DNA of 64,000 bases. Source: a virus. Position 1 is the first letter of the stretch. Each line of letters begins with the position of its first letter. The stretch spans positions 1 to 64,000 of the IMG/VR virus record IMGVR_UViG_3300006224_000008; one strand, written 5' to 3'. The position numbers and the translations under genes were made by a program. Below are positions 27,265 through 35,306 of the stretch, one piece after another. The notes beneath the pieces were generated by a model. The model ran no database searches. It saw only the letters and a program-made list of their open reading frames with translations, and was not told where the DNA came from.

Positions 27265-28040
27265 ACGAAAAACTCTCTCATCTGGCTGCGTTCAAGGAAC
27301 CAGTATTCGGCGTTCTTAAATGGTCCCCAGCAATGCAAGGTGTTGGCCTTGATCTTCTGCTTGGTATTGCGCAGCACGAAATGCGGGTACCCGGCAATCC
27401 ACTCAATTCGTTTGCCAAGGTCGCCCATGACGAAACGGCCATCGTGGATTAACAGGTGATGGTCGAAAACGGTCCCGTCCTTAACCTCGAAGGTGTTTCC
27501 GACATTAAACCCGTGCAGCCCGGCAAGCTGAGTCCAGAACGTCATGTCGCTTACGGTCTCAACCGGTTGGTTCGCGAGGTCTACGCCGAGCAGACTCTCG
27601 ACGAAGCCGCAGAACGCCGTCAAAGGTTCGCGCCGACTGATGTAGTAAGGTGCCGTGCGAGCCTCGCCCATGAACGAGACCGAGAAATCGAACTGTGCGA
27701 ACGGCTCGAATGCCTTTTCAAGATTGCCGAACACCATGAAATCCGTGTCGGCGGTGAAGATTGGAAAATCCAGGGAGGTTGCTTCAGCGTATTCGTAAAT
27801 CGCGAACCATCGTGCGAGCGCGGGAGCGTGCAGGGTGCGAAATGGATCATGTAACAATTGATGGGAAATCCGTTCCAAAACGGCATTGCTCTTTCGGAGT
27901 TCGGCGATGTGCGTAAAAGACCCTATGTTGTAATCGTGTTCGCCCAGGACGTGGATAGGACAGCCGCAGTGGGCTTGCGCACACTGCAAAGCAGAGAGCA
28001 GGCCGTCGTATTTTCCCCAACTCGTGAATATCAGGTGCAT
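27261..28040 (-). CDS. Putative GT-A glycosyltransferase with DTD motif
   Basis: The longest frame extends to 28253 but overlaps the next gene by 209 bases. The first Met clear of that gene is at 28040 and begins on a core strand (MHLIFTSWGKYDGLLSAL). Mets at 28055 and 28064 are alternatives, and no SD decides. The 259-residue product has FPIFTADTDFMVFGNLEKAF with a DxD motif at the end of a strand, then SVSFMGEARTAPYY. The family is not recognised with certainty. The ATGA-linked operon of sugar enzymes supports a glycosyltransferase role. Confidence 0.55.
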   Translation of the reverse strand: MHLIFTSWGKYDGLLSALQCAQAHCGCPIHVLGEHDYNIGSFTHIAELRKSNAVLERISHQLLHDPFRTLHAPALARWFAIYEYAEATSLDFPIFTADTDFMVFGNLEKAFEPFAQFDFSVSFMGEARTAPYYISRREPLTAFCGFVESLLGVDLANQPVETVSDMTFWTQLAGLHGFNVGNTFEVKDGTVFDHHLLIHDGRFVMGDLGKRIEWIAGYPHFVLRNTKQKIKANTLHCWGPFKNAEYWFLERSQMREFFV

Positions 28041-28044
28041 AAAG

Positions 28045-28755
28045 TCATGGGCCATGGATTCCATCAGCGCGCCGTTCAAGGTCAAGTTTCTCTTCCGGAG
28101 ACGCTTCACGGTAAATGTCGCAGTGCCGGTCCCAAAGGATGCAGTTGGACTGGTCGCCACGTCGGAAGATGTTGTCCGGTTTGCGCCATTTGGAAATACT
28201 GTAAAAGCCGTCCCAGGTAACCAGTTTGCACGTTCCACCGTGCGTCTCGACAAGCACCGAGAACGCCTGTTCGAACTCGGAGCAATCCAGGTGCGTATTG
28301 ACCTTCTTGGGCCATAAGGATAGCAACGCCGGTGAGCACGCGATGCAGGAGGTCCTCAGGTGCGGCGTGTTCTCGTAGGAAGCCATCGGGCCGTACAATC
28401 CGGGTCCGTACAATGCCCATGCCAGCGCCAGTCGTTCGAGCCACCCTTCCCGCCAGAAGTAAACTGGCGTCGCCATGAACACCGCCATGTCGCAGTCCAA
28501 CCATCTAGCGATTTTCTGGTAGGTGCCGCAGTCCCAACCTGCCCCTTCATTCTTGATCGTGGCATTGCCAAAATACGGCGGCAGGATGGAAACGCCAATA
28601 CCGCAATTGACCACGTAAAGTTCGTGCCTTATAGTCGGAAAGAACCGGCGGTAAGTCTCCATGAAGCGTAGTTCTAACGGATGATAGAACTCCGAGTCCG
28701 GAGCGTCCGGTGTCGCCTTGCCGATGACGTTCAGGTAAACAAGCGCGATTTTCAT
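28045..28755 (-). CDS. Putative glycosyltransferase, rhamnan-synthesis-like
   Basis: A 236-residue protein starting MKIALVYLNVIG. NEGAGWDCGTYQKIARWLD resembles the N.G.D.G.YQ segment of rhamnan synthesis F and related transferases. AVFMATPVYFWREGWLERLA follows at the position of the metal/donor site. The C terminus is charged. It shares the operon with two methyltransferases and the other transferases. Family assignment is tentative. Confidence 0.5.
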   Translation of the reverse strand: MKIALVYLNVIGKATPDAPDSEFYHPLELRFMETYRRFFPTIRHELYVVNCGIGVSILPPYFGNATIKNEGAGWDCGTYQKIARWLDCDMAVFMATPVYFWREGWLERLALAWALYGPGLYGPMASYENTPHLRTSCIACSPALLSLWPKKVNTHLDCSEFEQAFSVLVETHGGTCKLVTWDGFYSISKWRKPDNIFRRGDQSNCILWDRHCDIYREASPEEKLDLERRADGIHGP

Positions 28756-28759
28756 GCGG

Positions 28760-29263
28760 CTATGTTTTTTTGAAGGCTATCATTCCGTCGCGTTTCTCCG
28801 CGAGTTCATGGGGCAGGCCGTCGAAGAATGATTTTGGTTCCGGGTAATCCGAGTGATTGTAATCGTGAAACGCCAGGATTCCCCCAATGCTGACGTGAGG
28901 CCACATTACCTCGTAACACCTGACCGTGGTGTCAAGCCTGTGATTGTGATCGATAAATGCGAAAGCAATCGGACCATGGGGCCAAGTTTTGAGCGTATCC
29001 ATGATGTCACCCTTAACCGTATCCACCAACACTCCTTTCCCGATGAAAGGTGAGACGTTCTCCTTCCACTCGTCGAATGCATGGAAGAGGTCCAGGCAAT
29101 GCACTGCCTTCTGGGTAGTGTTCGCGGCCAGGATCGTCGCGGTGGACAGGCCAAGATGGCAACCGACCTCCAATAGGCATCCCGGGACTGTTAAAACCGA
29201 TTGTACCAGCCGCGTCAGCGACTGCGCATCGGCTTCACAGATGAGGCCGGGTATGTCTAACAT
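28760..29263 (-). CDS. Class I SAM-dependent methyltransferase
   Basis: The start was set at the ATG at 29263 because a strong SD (ggaaggag) lies five bases upstream; a longer frame to 29284 lacks this. The 167-residue product has LLEVGCHLGLSTATILAAN as motif I, VHCLDLFHAFDEW, then FAFIDHNHRLD and GGILAFHDYNHSDYPEPK, the pattern of small Methyltransf_24-type enzymes. It overlaps the end of the epimerase gene by seven bases. Likely methylates a sugar or a sugar precursor. Confidence 0.8.
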   Translation of the reverse strand: MLDIPGLICEADAQSLTRLVQSVLTVPGCLLEVGCHLGLSTATILAANTTQKAVHCLDLFHAFDEWKENVSPFIGKGVLVDTVKGDIMDTLKTWPHGPIAFAFIDHNHRLDTTVRCYEVMWPHVSIGGILAFHDYNHSDYPEPKSFFDGLPHELAEKRDGMIAFKKT

Positions 29264-30183
29264 CCGTACTCCTTCCGCATCCACGCCGCGGTCTTAGCCA
29301 TTCCCTCCTCCAGGCTCACAGTGACCTTGTGATCGAGATCCTGCACTGCAAGTGAAGTATCGGCCTGTTTGCGAGCTGCCGTCATGGCCTCCGGCAGGTC
29401 GCGGAAAAAGACCGGCACACTGACGCCCATGGCGACCTGGGCTGCTTCAGCCAGTTCCTCGATGTTGTGCTCCTTATCGCCCGCGATGTTGTAGACCGCC
29501 CAGGGCTTGAAATTGTCGATGATATTAGCCAGCGTCCGGACACAGTCCGAGACGTAGGTGGAGGTCCGCTTATGGCCTCTGTACACGGTCAATGGAAGTC
29601 CCGTCATTGCGCGGTACAGGAACTGGCAGTTGACTGACCGATAGGGACTGTAGTGTTCCCCCGGCCCATAGGTGTTAAAAAGCCTCACGACGACAATCTC
29701 GGAGCCATACATCCCCGCGTTCGCGCATTGCTGCTCATTGACCCACTTTGTCATGGCGTAGTCGTTGAGCAGGCGCGCCGGAACGAGATGCTCCTGAAGC
29801 GTTCCAGACGTGTCCCCGTAGACCTCCGATGAAGAAAAGTGAATCAACTGGAACGATTCGCGCTGTGCGAACCTGAGAATGTGCTTTGTCCCGATGCAGT
29901 TAGTCCGCCACAGATTCTCGTAGAAGTCTTCGCCGTTCCAGCGCCCGAATTCTGCGGCCAAGTGGTAAACAAAATCCGGTTTACTCCAGCCAACGACCCG
30001 CTCGACGTGACGGTAATCACCAACGTCGCACCGCATGTAATGCCCAGCCGTTGGGAAATGGTCGCCAGTTTCGTCTTCATTGTGGGAAATGTCGCAGCCA
30101 AAAACTTCGTGGCCGCGCTGCTCCAACTCGGGCACTAGGGCGCTCCCGATGGTTCCAAGTGATCCGGTAACGAGTATTCTCAT
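29257..30183 (-). CDS. NAD-dependent nucleotide-sugar epimerase/dehydratase (extended SDR)
   Basis: A 308-residue extended short-chain dehydrogenase/reductase. The Rossmann motif TGSLGTIG lies at residues 6-13, HLAAEFGRWNG follows, the catalytic Ser region SSSEVYG lies at 117-123, and the YxxxK pair is Y142/K146. VVRLFNTYGPGEHYSPY and a HKRTSTYVSDCV segment match nucleotide-sugar 4-epimerases and 4,6-dehydratases. It likely supplies or converts a UDP-, GDP- or dTDP-sugar for the transferases. Which sugar cannot be told. It begins by ATGA overlap with the next gene. Confidence 0.85.
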   Translation of the reverse strand: MRILVTGSLGTIGSALVPELEQRGHEVFGCDISHNEDETGDHFPTAGHYMRCDVGDYRHVERVVGWSKPDFVYHLAAEFGRWNGEDFYENLWRTNCIGTKHILRFAQRESFQLIHFSSSEVYGDTSGTLQEHLVPARLLNDYAMTKWVNEQQCANAGMYGSEIVVVRLFNTYGPGEHYSPYRSVNCQFLYRAMTGLPLTVYRGHKRTSTYVSDCVRTLANIIDNFKPWAVYNIAGDKEHNIEELAEAAQVAMGVSVPVFFRDLPEAMTAARKQADTSLAVQDLDHKVTVSLEEGMAKTAAWMRKEYGC

Positions 30184-30653
30184 GTGATAGTGACCTCCAG
30201 AACGTTGCTCAGGTAAGAAGTGTGCGGCAGCAAAGTGCGGAAGTGCCGCTGGTGCTTAACGCGTTTCAAAAGCGGCTGCCAGTAGTCCCTCTCCGTGTCG
30301 TGTGCGACGATGCAGCAAGGTTTGTTCAGAAACATCTCCGCGCAGGCCACGCGGTCTTGTCCGAGATAACAGTCAATGAAAACGACGTCCCAATCGTCTT
30401 TGACCATCGCTGCCGCCCCAGCGACCATGTTGGACACGAGCCGCAGCTTATTGCCCGCGACTGGCCAGAGTGTCTCAACCCATGACCTGTCGGTCTCCAG
30501 CGTTACCACTGATGGGGAAATCGCGTGGAGCAGAGGAGTCGAGTAACCACCGGCACCAAGTTCAAGTACGCGAGGCCCAAACTTCATTACGGCCAGAGCC
30601 AATGCTGGCATGTGCGACGCGCAGGCTTCGCAAATGGTGAGGGATGTGTTCAA
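30180..30653 (-). CDS. SAM-methyltransferase-like protein
   Basis: A 157-residue protein. RVLELGAGGYSTPLLHAI is a methyltransferase motif I, VVTLETDRSWVE is the acidic strand 2, and DVVFIDCYLGQDR stands at motif IV. The family resembles short Rossmann methyltransferases in sugar loci. It is shorter than many active enzymes, so a degenerate or accessory role is possible. Start and stop are ATGA-linked to both neighbours. Confidence 0.65.
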   Translation of the reverse strand: MNTSLTICEACASHMPALALAVMKFGPRVLELGAGGYSTPLLHAISPSVVTLETDRSWVETLWPVAGNKLRLVSNMVAGAAAMVKDDWDVVFIDCYLGQDRVACAEMFLNKPCCIVAHDTERDYWQPLLKRVKHQRHFRTLLPHTSYLSNVLEVTIT

Positions 30654-31345
30654 GGGACCTTCCTCCGGATTAAGGGCTGCATGCGTCTGACTTCATCGAC
30701 ACGCACCTGTAAAGGCAGGCTCGGCCAATGACAGACGAAATCGCCGGGCATCCACTGGCCCCGGTGACCGAAGTAGTCCAGTCCCTTTCGGGGCTCATTT
30801 CTGGTCGGATACATTTTAGCGAAGAAATGGTACTCATAGGAGTTGAGCATCCACTGGGGCAGGATTTTCACGGTGCCTTGGTAGTTCCCAAGCGTGTCAA
30901 TCATGGCGGCATTTTCGACCCATCTGTTGTCCTTGTACTTCGGATACAGGGCGAGCAGATCGTTCAGCCAGCCGATCCCCTGTGGCGTCGCCCGGACAAG
31001 AAACGAATCGGCCTGGATCGGCGCGCACCAATCGGCCGCCGCGACAACGTGGCAGTCGTCGTAGGTTCGGTCCTCCAGCCGAATGCCAAAGTTGGTAATG
31101 AGAACATCGGCCCCGGAGCACCACGCCCAATCCCACTCGCCGGAAACCAGGAGGTCCCGCAGAAACTTCAGCCGGTCCCAGGAAACCGGATGTGCAGCGG
31201 GCATCGCCCAGCCATCGGTCTTAACCTTCAGCGTGTATCCGTGCGCGGCGCAGTATTCCGCCCGATTCCCGTAAATCGTCAGCTTCGCCAACGCTGCGAA
31301 CGATGGCAGATGCGCTGCAACACAGACAATTCGTTGACTGGTCAT
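30650..31345 (-). CDS. GT34-like galactosyl/mannosyl transferase
   Basis: A 231-residue protein. LTIYGNRAEYCAAHGYTLKV, then SWDRLKFLRDLL and DWAWCSGADVLITNFGIRLE, match the order seen in the GMA12/MNN10 (GT34) family: the N..YC..HGY motif, an acceptor/lid helix and a metal-binding Asp segment. GHRGQWMPGDFVCHWPSLPL near the end is also typical. The usual DxD appears here as GAD (G78-D80), a deviation worth noting. Operon-linked by ATGA. Confidence 0.7.
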   Translation of the reverse strand: MTSQRIVCVAAHLPSFAALAKLTIYGNRAEYCAAHGYTLKVKTDGWAMPAAHPVSWDRLKFLRDLLVSGEWDWAWCSGADVLITNFGIRLEDRTYDDCHVVAAADWCAPIQADSFLVRATPQGIGWLNDLLALYPKYKDNRWVENAAMIDTLGNYQGTVKILPQWMLNSYEYHFFAKMYPTRNEPRKGLDYFGHRGQWMPGDFVCHWPSLPLQVRVDEVRRMQPLIRRKVP

Positions 31346-31866
31346 GTTGGGGTCGAGGTATTCTGAGTAACAGAGTCGGAGGGGGTCCCAACTACAGCCT
31401 CAACCCTAACAAAGTCGAGCGGGACCTCATAGAATTCTCGTTCGCGGTGTTTCGCGGTATCCAGTTTTCTCACGCGGACCCAGTGTTTGAAGGTCGAACA
31501 ATAGACCACGAATGCGACGGTCATCTCTCGATTGAGGATGATGTACGCGTAGGGTTTTGGTCTGGCCCGGTCATAGGCGTGACAGACGTCTACAATGAGG
31601 GTCCTAAAAGGAAAATCCTCCTTGCAGGTGAAGGTTAGACGGGGCCGGTGCTTTACCTCTACGCGTTGCATGATCTCCAGGTCGCCACTATCCCCATACT
31701 CCCCCATCTGAGCGACATCTGGCCGTTCGAAAGTTGGCCGGATGACCACCGGGTACCCGCGGTCGGAGAGCCATGCCGCAGCGACGCGAACTGCAATCTT
31801 GCTCGCTCGAAGGTCCGAAATAAAGTTTGGATCATCCGCGTAATTGCTTATCAGTGGTAACTGCAT
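31342..31866 (-). CDS. PD-(D/E)XK nuclease-fold-like phage protein
   Basis: A 174-residue protein. GDSGDLEIMQRVEVKHRP contains D62 and the ExK pair E70/K72 in the spacing of a PD-(D/E)XK core, followed by a strand (LTFTCKEDFPFRTLIVDV) and a helix. The last ~20 residues are disordered-looking. Whether it is an active nuclease, a resolvase or just the fold is unknown. It lies at the right of the sugar-transferase run, by ATGA overlap. Confidence 0.45.
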   Translation of the reverse strand: MQLPLISNYADDPNFISDLRASKIAVRVAAAWLSDRGYPVVIRPTFERPDVAQMGEYGDSGDLEIMQRVEVKHRPRLTFTCKEDFPFRTLIVDVCHAYDRARPKPYAYIILNREMTVAFVVYCSTFKHWVRVRKLDTAKHREREFYEVPLDFVRVEAVVGTPSDSVTQNTSTPT

Positions 31867-31903
31867 TAGTGGACCGCGTGGGATTGTCGAATGCGCAGAG
31901 GCT

Positions 31904-32140
31904 TCACGACTGGTTAGCGGAATTGGACGGAGTCGGTGGATTCAGGGCGTCGTTGATCAGCTTAGCGACCTCGTCTTTGCTGCCCTGGACAGTGCGTTCG
32001 GTTCCATCGCGCATGCCGATGAGACAACGGTCTCCGTAGGTGGTGTCATCATCATAGATGCTGCTGATTTGGGTGGGGTCAACCCAGATGGTCCGACCGC
32101 GATACACGTGGTCATTTGGCTGTGTGAATTTGAGTAGCAT
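31904..32140 (-). CDS. Small beta-barrel protein, FlbD-like
   Basis: A 78-residue protein with SD aaggaaa nine bases before the ATG. MLLKFTQPNDHVYRGRTIWV, then QISSIYDDD, CLIGMRDGTERTVQGS and a final helix match the shape of FlbD-like small phage proteins (strand, I..I, strand, DG, strand, helix). No function is known. A 37-base gap separates it from the nuclease-like gene. Confidence 0.55.
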   Translation of the reverse strand: MLLKFTQPNDHVYRGRTIWVDPTQISSIYDDDTTYGDRCLIGMRDGTERTVQGSKDEVAKLINDALNPPTPSNSANQS

Positions 32141-32152
32141 AGTTGTGTTTCC

Positions 32153-32404
32153 TTATTTCAGAAGTGCCAGCAGTTCCAAGAGTTGTGGTAATTCTGTGAC
32201 AGGTTTTATGTCCTTTGGATTGTCCGAAAATCCATCGCAGAAATCCAACCACACGGGGTCGAAATTTAACGGCCACATGAACCATCCATGCTCGATGCCG
32301 TGGCGACTGCCCGTCACGTTCGCCGCGTGATTGTTGCACCTTGAGTGAGCATCGCCAGGAATGTCTAAGCGGTGAACGCACCTATAGCAGATGATATCTT
32401 TCAT
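32153..32404 (-). CDS. Small Cys/Trp-rich phage protein
   Basis: An 83-residue protein with a strong SD (aaggag) three bases before the ATG, itself lying in the end of the upstream gene. CYRCVHRLDIPGDAHSRCNN and GWFMWPLNFDPVWLDFCDGF are typical of a small conserved phage protein with a C..C...H..C zinc-binding-like cluster. Function is unknown. Confidence 0.6.
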   Translation of the reverse strand: MKDIICYRCVHRLDIPGDAHSRCNNHAANVTGSRHGIEHGWFMWPLNFDPVWLDFCDGFSDNPKDIKPVTELPQLLELLALLK

Positions 32405-32976
32405 GTCTCCTTAACAAAAAGTAACTGGTATCCCTCCGCGACAAGCTTCCAGCCGCGTCCCAACAGGAACAACTTTGACAGGGCGGTCTTGCCGCCGTGA
32501 GGGGGGAAACAATCATCCATGAGGATCGCGCACGGCCTCCGCAGCAGGCAATAGACAGCCCCCACTTCCGCCAACTGATGCAACTGCGAGGGAAGCCAGT
32601 TGCCCTCTTCGTAGTCGTAAGAATCCAGGTAAACGAAATCGATATGGTCAAGGCATCTAACCGTTTCGACGCTGTCTCCGGGAACCAGCCAGACATCCTT
32701 GTCTCTCGCCAGTCCAAACTTCGCGAGATGCGTAACCGCCTGTTCAATGTGGTTCGGGTTCAATTCAAAGCTGCTGAACTTCGCGCCGATGTGCCGTGCC
32801 AGTTTCGCCAGGATGATCGTGCTTTGGCCATCCTGCGGAATGCCCCGGTAACAGCCGGTCTCGGCCAGATACTTGCATTCGTTGGCCATAATCCACTCAG
32901 CGGCAGCGCGGAAAGTCTTTGCCCGAAGCCCGCCCGCCAACTGCTCGATCTCTTTCAGCAAGGGTTCGTCGATCAT
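32401..32976 (-). CDS. SAM-methyltransferase-like protein
   Basis: The start was set at the ATG at 32976 (ATGA overlap with the next gene), although the frame is open to 33216. The 191-residue product has YLAETGCYRGIPQDGQSTI as a glycine-rich motif I, FSSFELNPNHIEQAVTHLAK as strand 2, and HIDFVYLDSYDYEEGNW at motif IV. It resembles Rossmann methyltransferases but the glycine-rich loop is unusual. The end contains DDCFPPHGGKTALSKLFLLG. A role in glycan modification is inferred from the operon. Confidence 0.6.
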   Translation of the reverse strand: MIDEPLLKEIEQLAGGLRAKTFRAAAEWIMANECKYLAETGCYRGIPQDGQSTIILAKLARHIGAKFSSFELNPNHIEQAVTHLAKFGLARDKDVWLVPGDSVETVRCLDHIDFVYLDSYDYEEGNWLPSQLHQLAEVGAVYCLLRRPCAILMDDCFPPHGGKTALSKLFLLGRGWKLVAEGYQLLFVKET

Positions 32977-35306
32977 ATCGTTAAGATTGGGGTGAATTTG
33001 AGGCTGGGCAGATGTTTCTGAGCCCATTCGTAGAAGAGTTTCCGGTTGTGTTTCTGGCTGGGCGCGCTGTCGGTGTTCTCCGGCCTGTTCCAAAACGGCA
33101 TGTGGAATTGATGCGAAACGAAACCCTTCGGAAGCTCGCACGGCCAGAGTACTTCGCCCAGGTTTAGCCGGTCTGACTGGATGCCTTTTTCGACGCGGAT
33201 CATGGCGGCAAGGCACAGGTCGAACTCGGATGCGCCCAGGATAAAATCAGGGATGTCCCCCCAGTGATGCAGCAACCATGCTTTCGTGAAGGCAAAGAGG
33301 TCTCGGCCTATGTGTTTTAGGCTGGATGCAGCGGCAATTACGTGCGGATCGGATGCCTGTGATGGGACCGGACAGTTCTGGAACTCGCATCGATGCGAAC
33401 TGACGGCGTCGTAAATGGAGACGTAGAACCTGAGCAGTTCCGGCAGCAAGGCATGGAGATGGTTGTCGTCATTCGTCCACATGATGATGTCCGAGGGTTC
33501 CGCCTTTAGCATGGCCGCCCAGAGGACGTCTTTCAGGTAAGGCAGTCTGCGCCGGTCGCCAATGCGCCTCGCGTCACGGGGGTATTGTGAGAAGTGGCAA
33601 GGAACGACGGCCTTATCGTAGAGCACTTTCCAGGTCTGCTGGGCTGCGGCTTTCCGCTTGCGTTCGGCGTCGTTGCCAGCCTCGTGGCGTTCTACTGCAT
33701 GGAAAATTCTCCGAGTTGGCGGGGATGCCAGCGGCGGATGCGGGATTTGCCGTCTCGCGACTGCGCGGTCCATCAGTAGCTTAAGGCCGGGTCGTAATTC
33801 CCGCGCAATATCCTTGCCCACTGAGTCATAGTCGGTGATGGCAGCGTACGGAGCACACGGGCGCGGCGCCGTTCCCAACCAGGGTTTCGAGTTTCGAATC
33901 ACGATGGTCGGCACGCCGCAGGCTGTCGCAAAATGGATGGGCGCCGTGTCGATTGACACCACTCCGGCGGCGCGGTCCATCAGACCCAGCAAATCGTAGA
34001 TGCGATGCAGTTTCAACGCGGAGATGTCGAGAACGCCCAACCGCCCGGATACTTCTTGCCGAATCCATTGGAGAACTTTTGCACCATGAGGCCACGGCGA
34101 CGAGTGGCTCGTCATGACGTTGACGAGTAGTGTGTTCGGCCCGACGCGCAGCTTGGCGGCTGCCGTCTGCTCGCGCTCAGTGTTACGCTGGTCGAATATC
34201 GGTGCCCAGGTCGGATCGTCAAACTTGTGCAGGAACCCAAGCAAGCGCCAGCTCTCACGATTGAAAGCATCACACTGTCGCGGCATTTCGAACCGAGTGC
34301 CCCACACCTGCCCTTGAAGGACAAAACCGAAGTTCTGCCGCCCGATGGCGAGCGCATCGTTAATCTGGTCATGCGTCAGGTCCACCGGGTAAGGTTCGAC
34401 GTAGGAGACACCATCCAGAATGTCGGCGAACTGCTTGCTAACCACGAGATAAGGTTTTGCGTAGCGTTCGCAGACGTGCCTGCAAATCGGGAGGATGTTG
34501 ACGATGTCGCCATAACGGCCAAGCTCCACGATGCATACCGAAGTCTTGAGTGGCGCATCCGGAAGCGTTGATGTGAACTGCTTGGATTTGTTCGCCCAGT
34601 TGACATCGAAGTGCGGCTTCAGCACGTTCACGCCGGTCTTCACCAGACGCGCATTGATGCGGCGCTGCAAGTCCTTCGCAATCCGCTCGTGGCTGGTCTC
34701 CCTGCCCGGTTTGTCGTCTCCTTCGCCGCTCATGTGGTACACGCCATTGGCCCACCGGTAAACAAATGAGATTCGGTCACGCGGAATGTTGATACGCTCG
34801 CCCTTGCATTGCTCCGTTACTTTCGCGATGAAGGCGCGGTCCTCTCCACAACCCATGTGCGGGTATCCGCCAACTTTCACCCAGGCGCTCTTCTTGAAGC
34901 TGAACAACGGGCAGGATCCGGGCGAGATTTCCACGATGTCAGTGCCCCGGGCGGAGAACTGTTTGTCGATCCAAATCCATTCGTTGTCCTTAAAGACGTT
35001 CCCGATGTTTTCCAGATGATGCGGCAGGTAAACGTCGTCGTCATCCCAAGTGACGATCACTGAATCCGGTAAAGCCTGAGTAATGGCGTAGTTCCGCGCT
35101 TCGCCAAGGGATGCAGGCCGCGTCTTGCAGTTGATGATCCGGACGTTCTGAAACTCGCCTTGCAGGATCTGCCCGGGGAATGTGTTGTAGACGATGAGTT
35201 CATGCGCAGCCGGGTACTGCTGCGTGTTGAAACAGGCGAGGGCGACCTCCAACTGTTTGACTCGCCCAAATGTGCAGCAGATCGCGGTTATGCGCGGCAA
35301 TGTCAT
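32973..35306 (-). CDS. Three-domain glycosyltransferase fusion: GT2, GT9-like, third GT-like
   Basis: A 777-residue protein. Residues ~1-205 form a GT2 domain (AICCTFGRVKQLEVALACF; VTWDDDDVYLP with the Asp run at 88-91; GCGEDRAFIAKV). Residues ~255-510 resemble a GT9/heptosyltransferase GT-B fold (CIVELGRYGDIVNILP; VVSIDTAPIHFATACGVPTI). Residues ~530-777 form another transferase-like region with DIIMWTNDDNHLHALLPELL, a possible DxD site. It is the first gene of the leftward sugar operon and lies just downstream of the structured stretch at 35.3-35.7 kb. It may build part of the glycan processively. Donors and acceptor are unknown. Confidence 0.75.
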   Translation of the reverse strand: MTLPRITAICCTFGRVKQLEVALACFNTQQYPAAHELIVYNTFPGQILQGEFQNVRIINCKTRPASLGEARNYAITQALPDSVIVTWDDDDVYLPHHLENIGNVFKDNEWIWIDKQFSARGTDIVEISPGSCPLFSFKKSAWVKVGGYPHMGCGEDRAFIAKVTEQCKGERINIPRDRISFVYRWANGVYHMSGEGDDKPGRETSHERIAKDLQRRINARLVKTGVNVLKPHFDVNWANKSKQFTSTLPDAPLKTSVCIVELGRYGDIVNILPICRHVCERYAKPYLVVSKQFADILDGVSYVEPYPVDLTHDQINDALAIGRQNFGFVLQGQVWGTRFEMPRQCDAFNRESWRLLGFLHKFDDPTWAPIFDQRNTEREQTAAAKLRVGPNTLLVNVMTSHSSPWPHGAKVLQWIRQEVSGRLGVLDISALKLHRIYDLLGLMDRAAGVVSIDTAPIHFATACGVPTIVIRNSKPWLGTAPRPCAPYAAITDYDSVGKDIARELRPGLKLLMDRAVARRQIPHPPLASPPTRRIFHAVERHEAGNDAERKRKAAAQQTWKVLYDKAVVPCHFSQYPRDARRIGDRRRLPYLKDVLWAAMLKAEPSDIIMWTNDDNHLHALLPELLRFYVSIYDAVSSHRCEFQNCPVPSQASDPHVIAAASSLKHIGRDLFAFTKAWLLHHWGDIPDFILGASEFDLCLAAMIRVEKGIQSDRLNLGEVLWPCELPKGFVSHQFHMPFWNRPENTDSAPSQKHNRKLFYEWAQKHLPSLKFTPILTI

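Noticed and set aside
28041-28253. N-terminal extension of the DTD glycosyltransferase to 28253
   Set aside because: It would overlap a conserved-looking gene by more than 200 bases, and the added residues are low-complexity Arg/Thr sequence.
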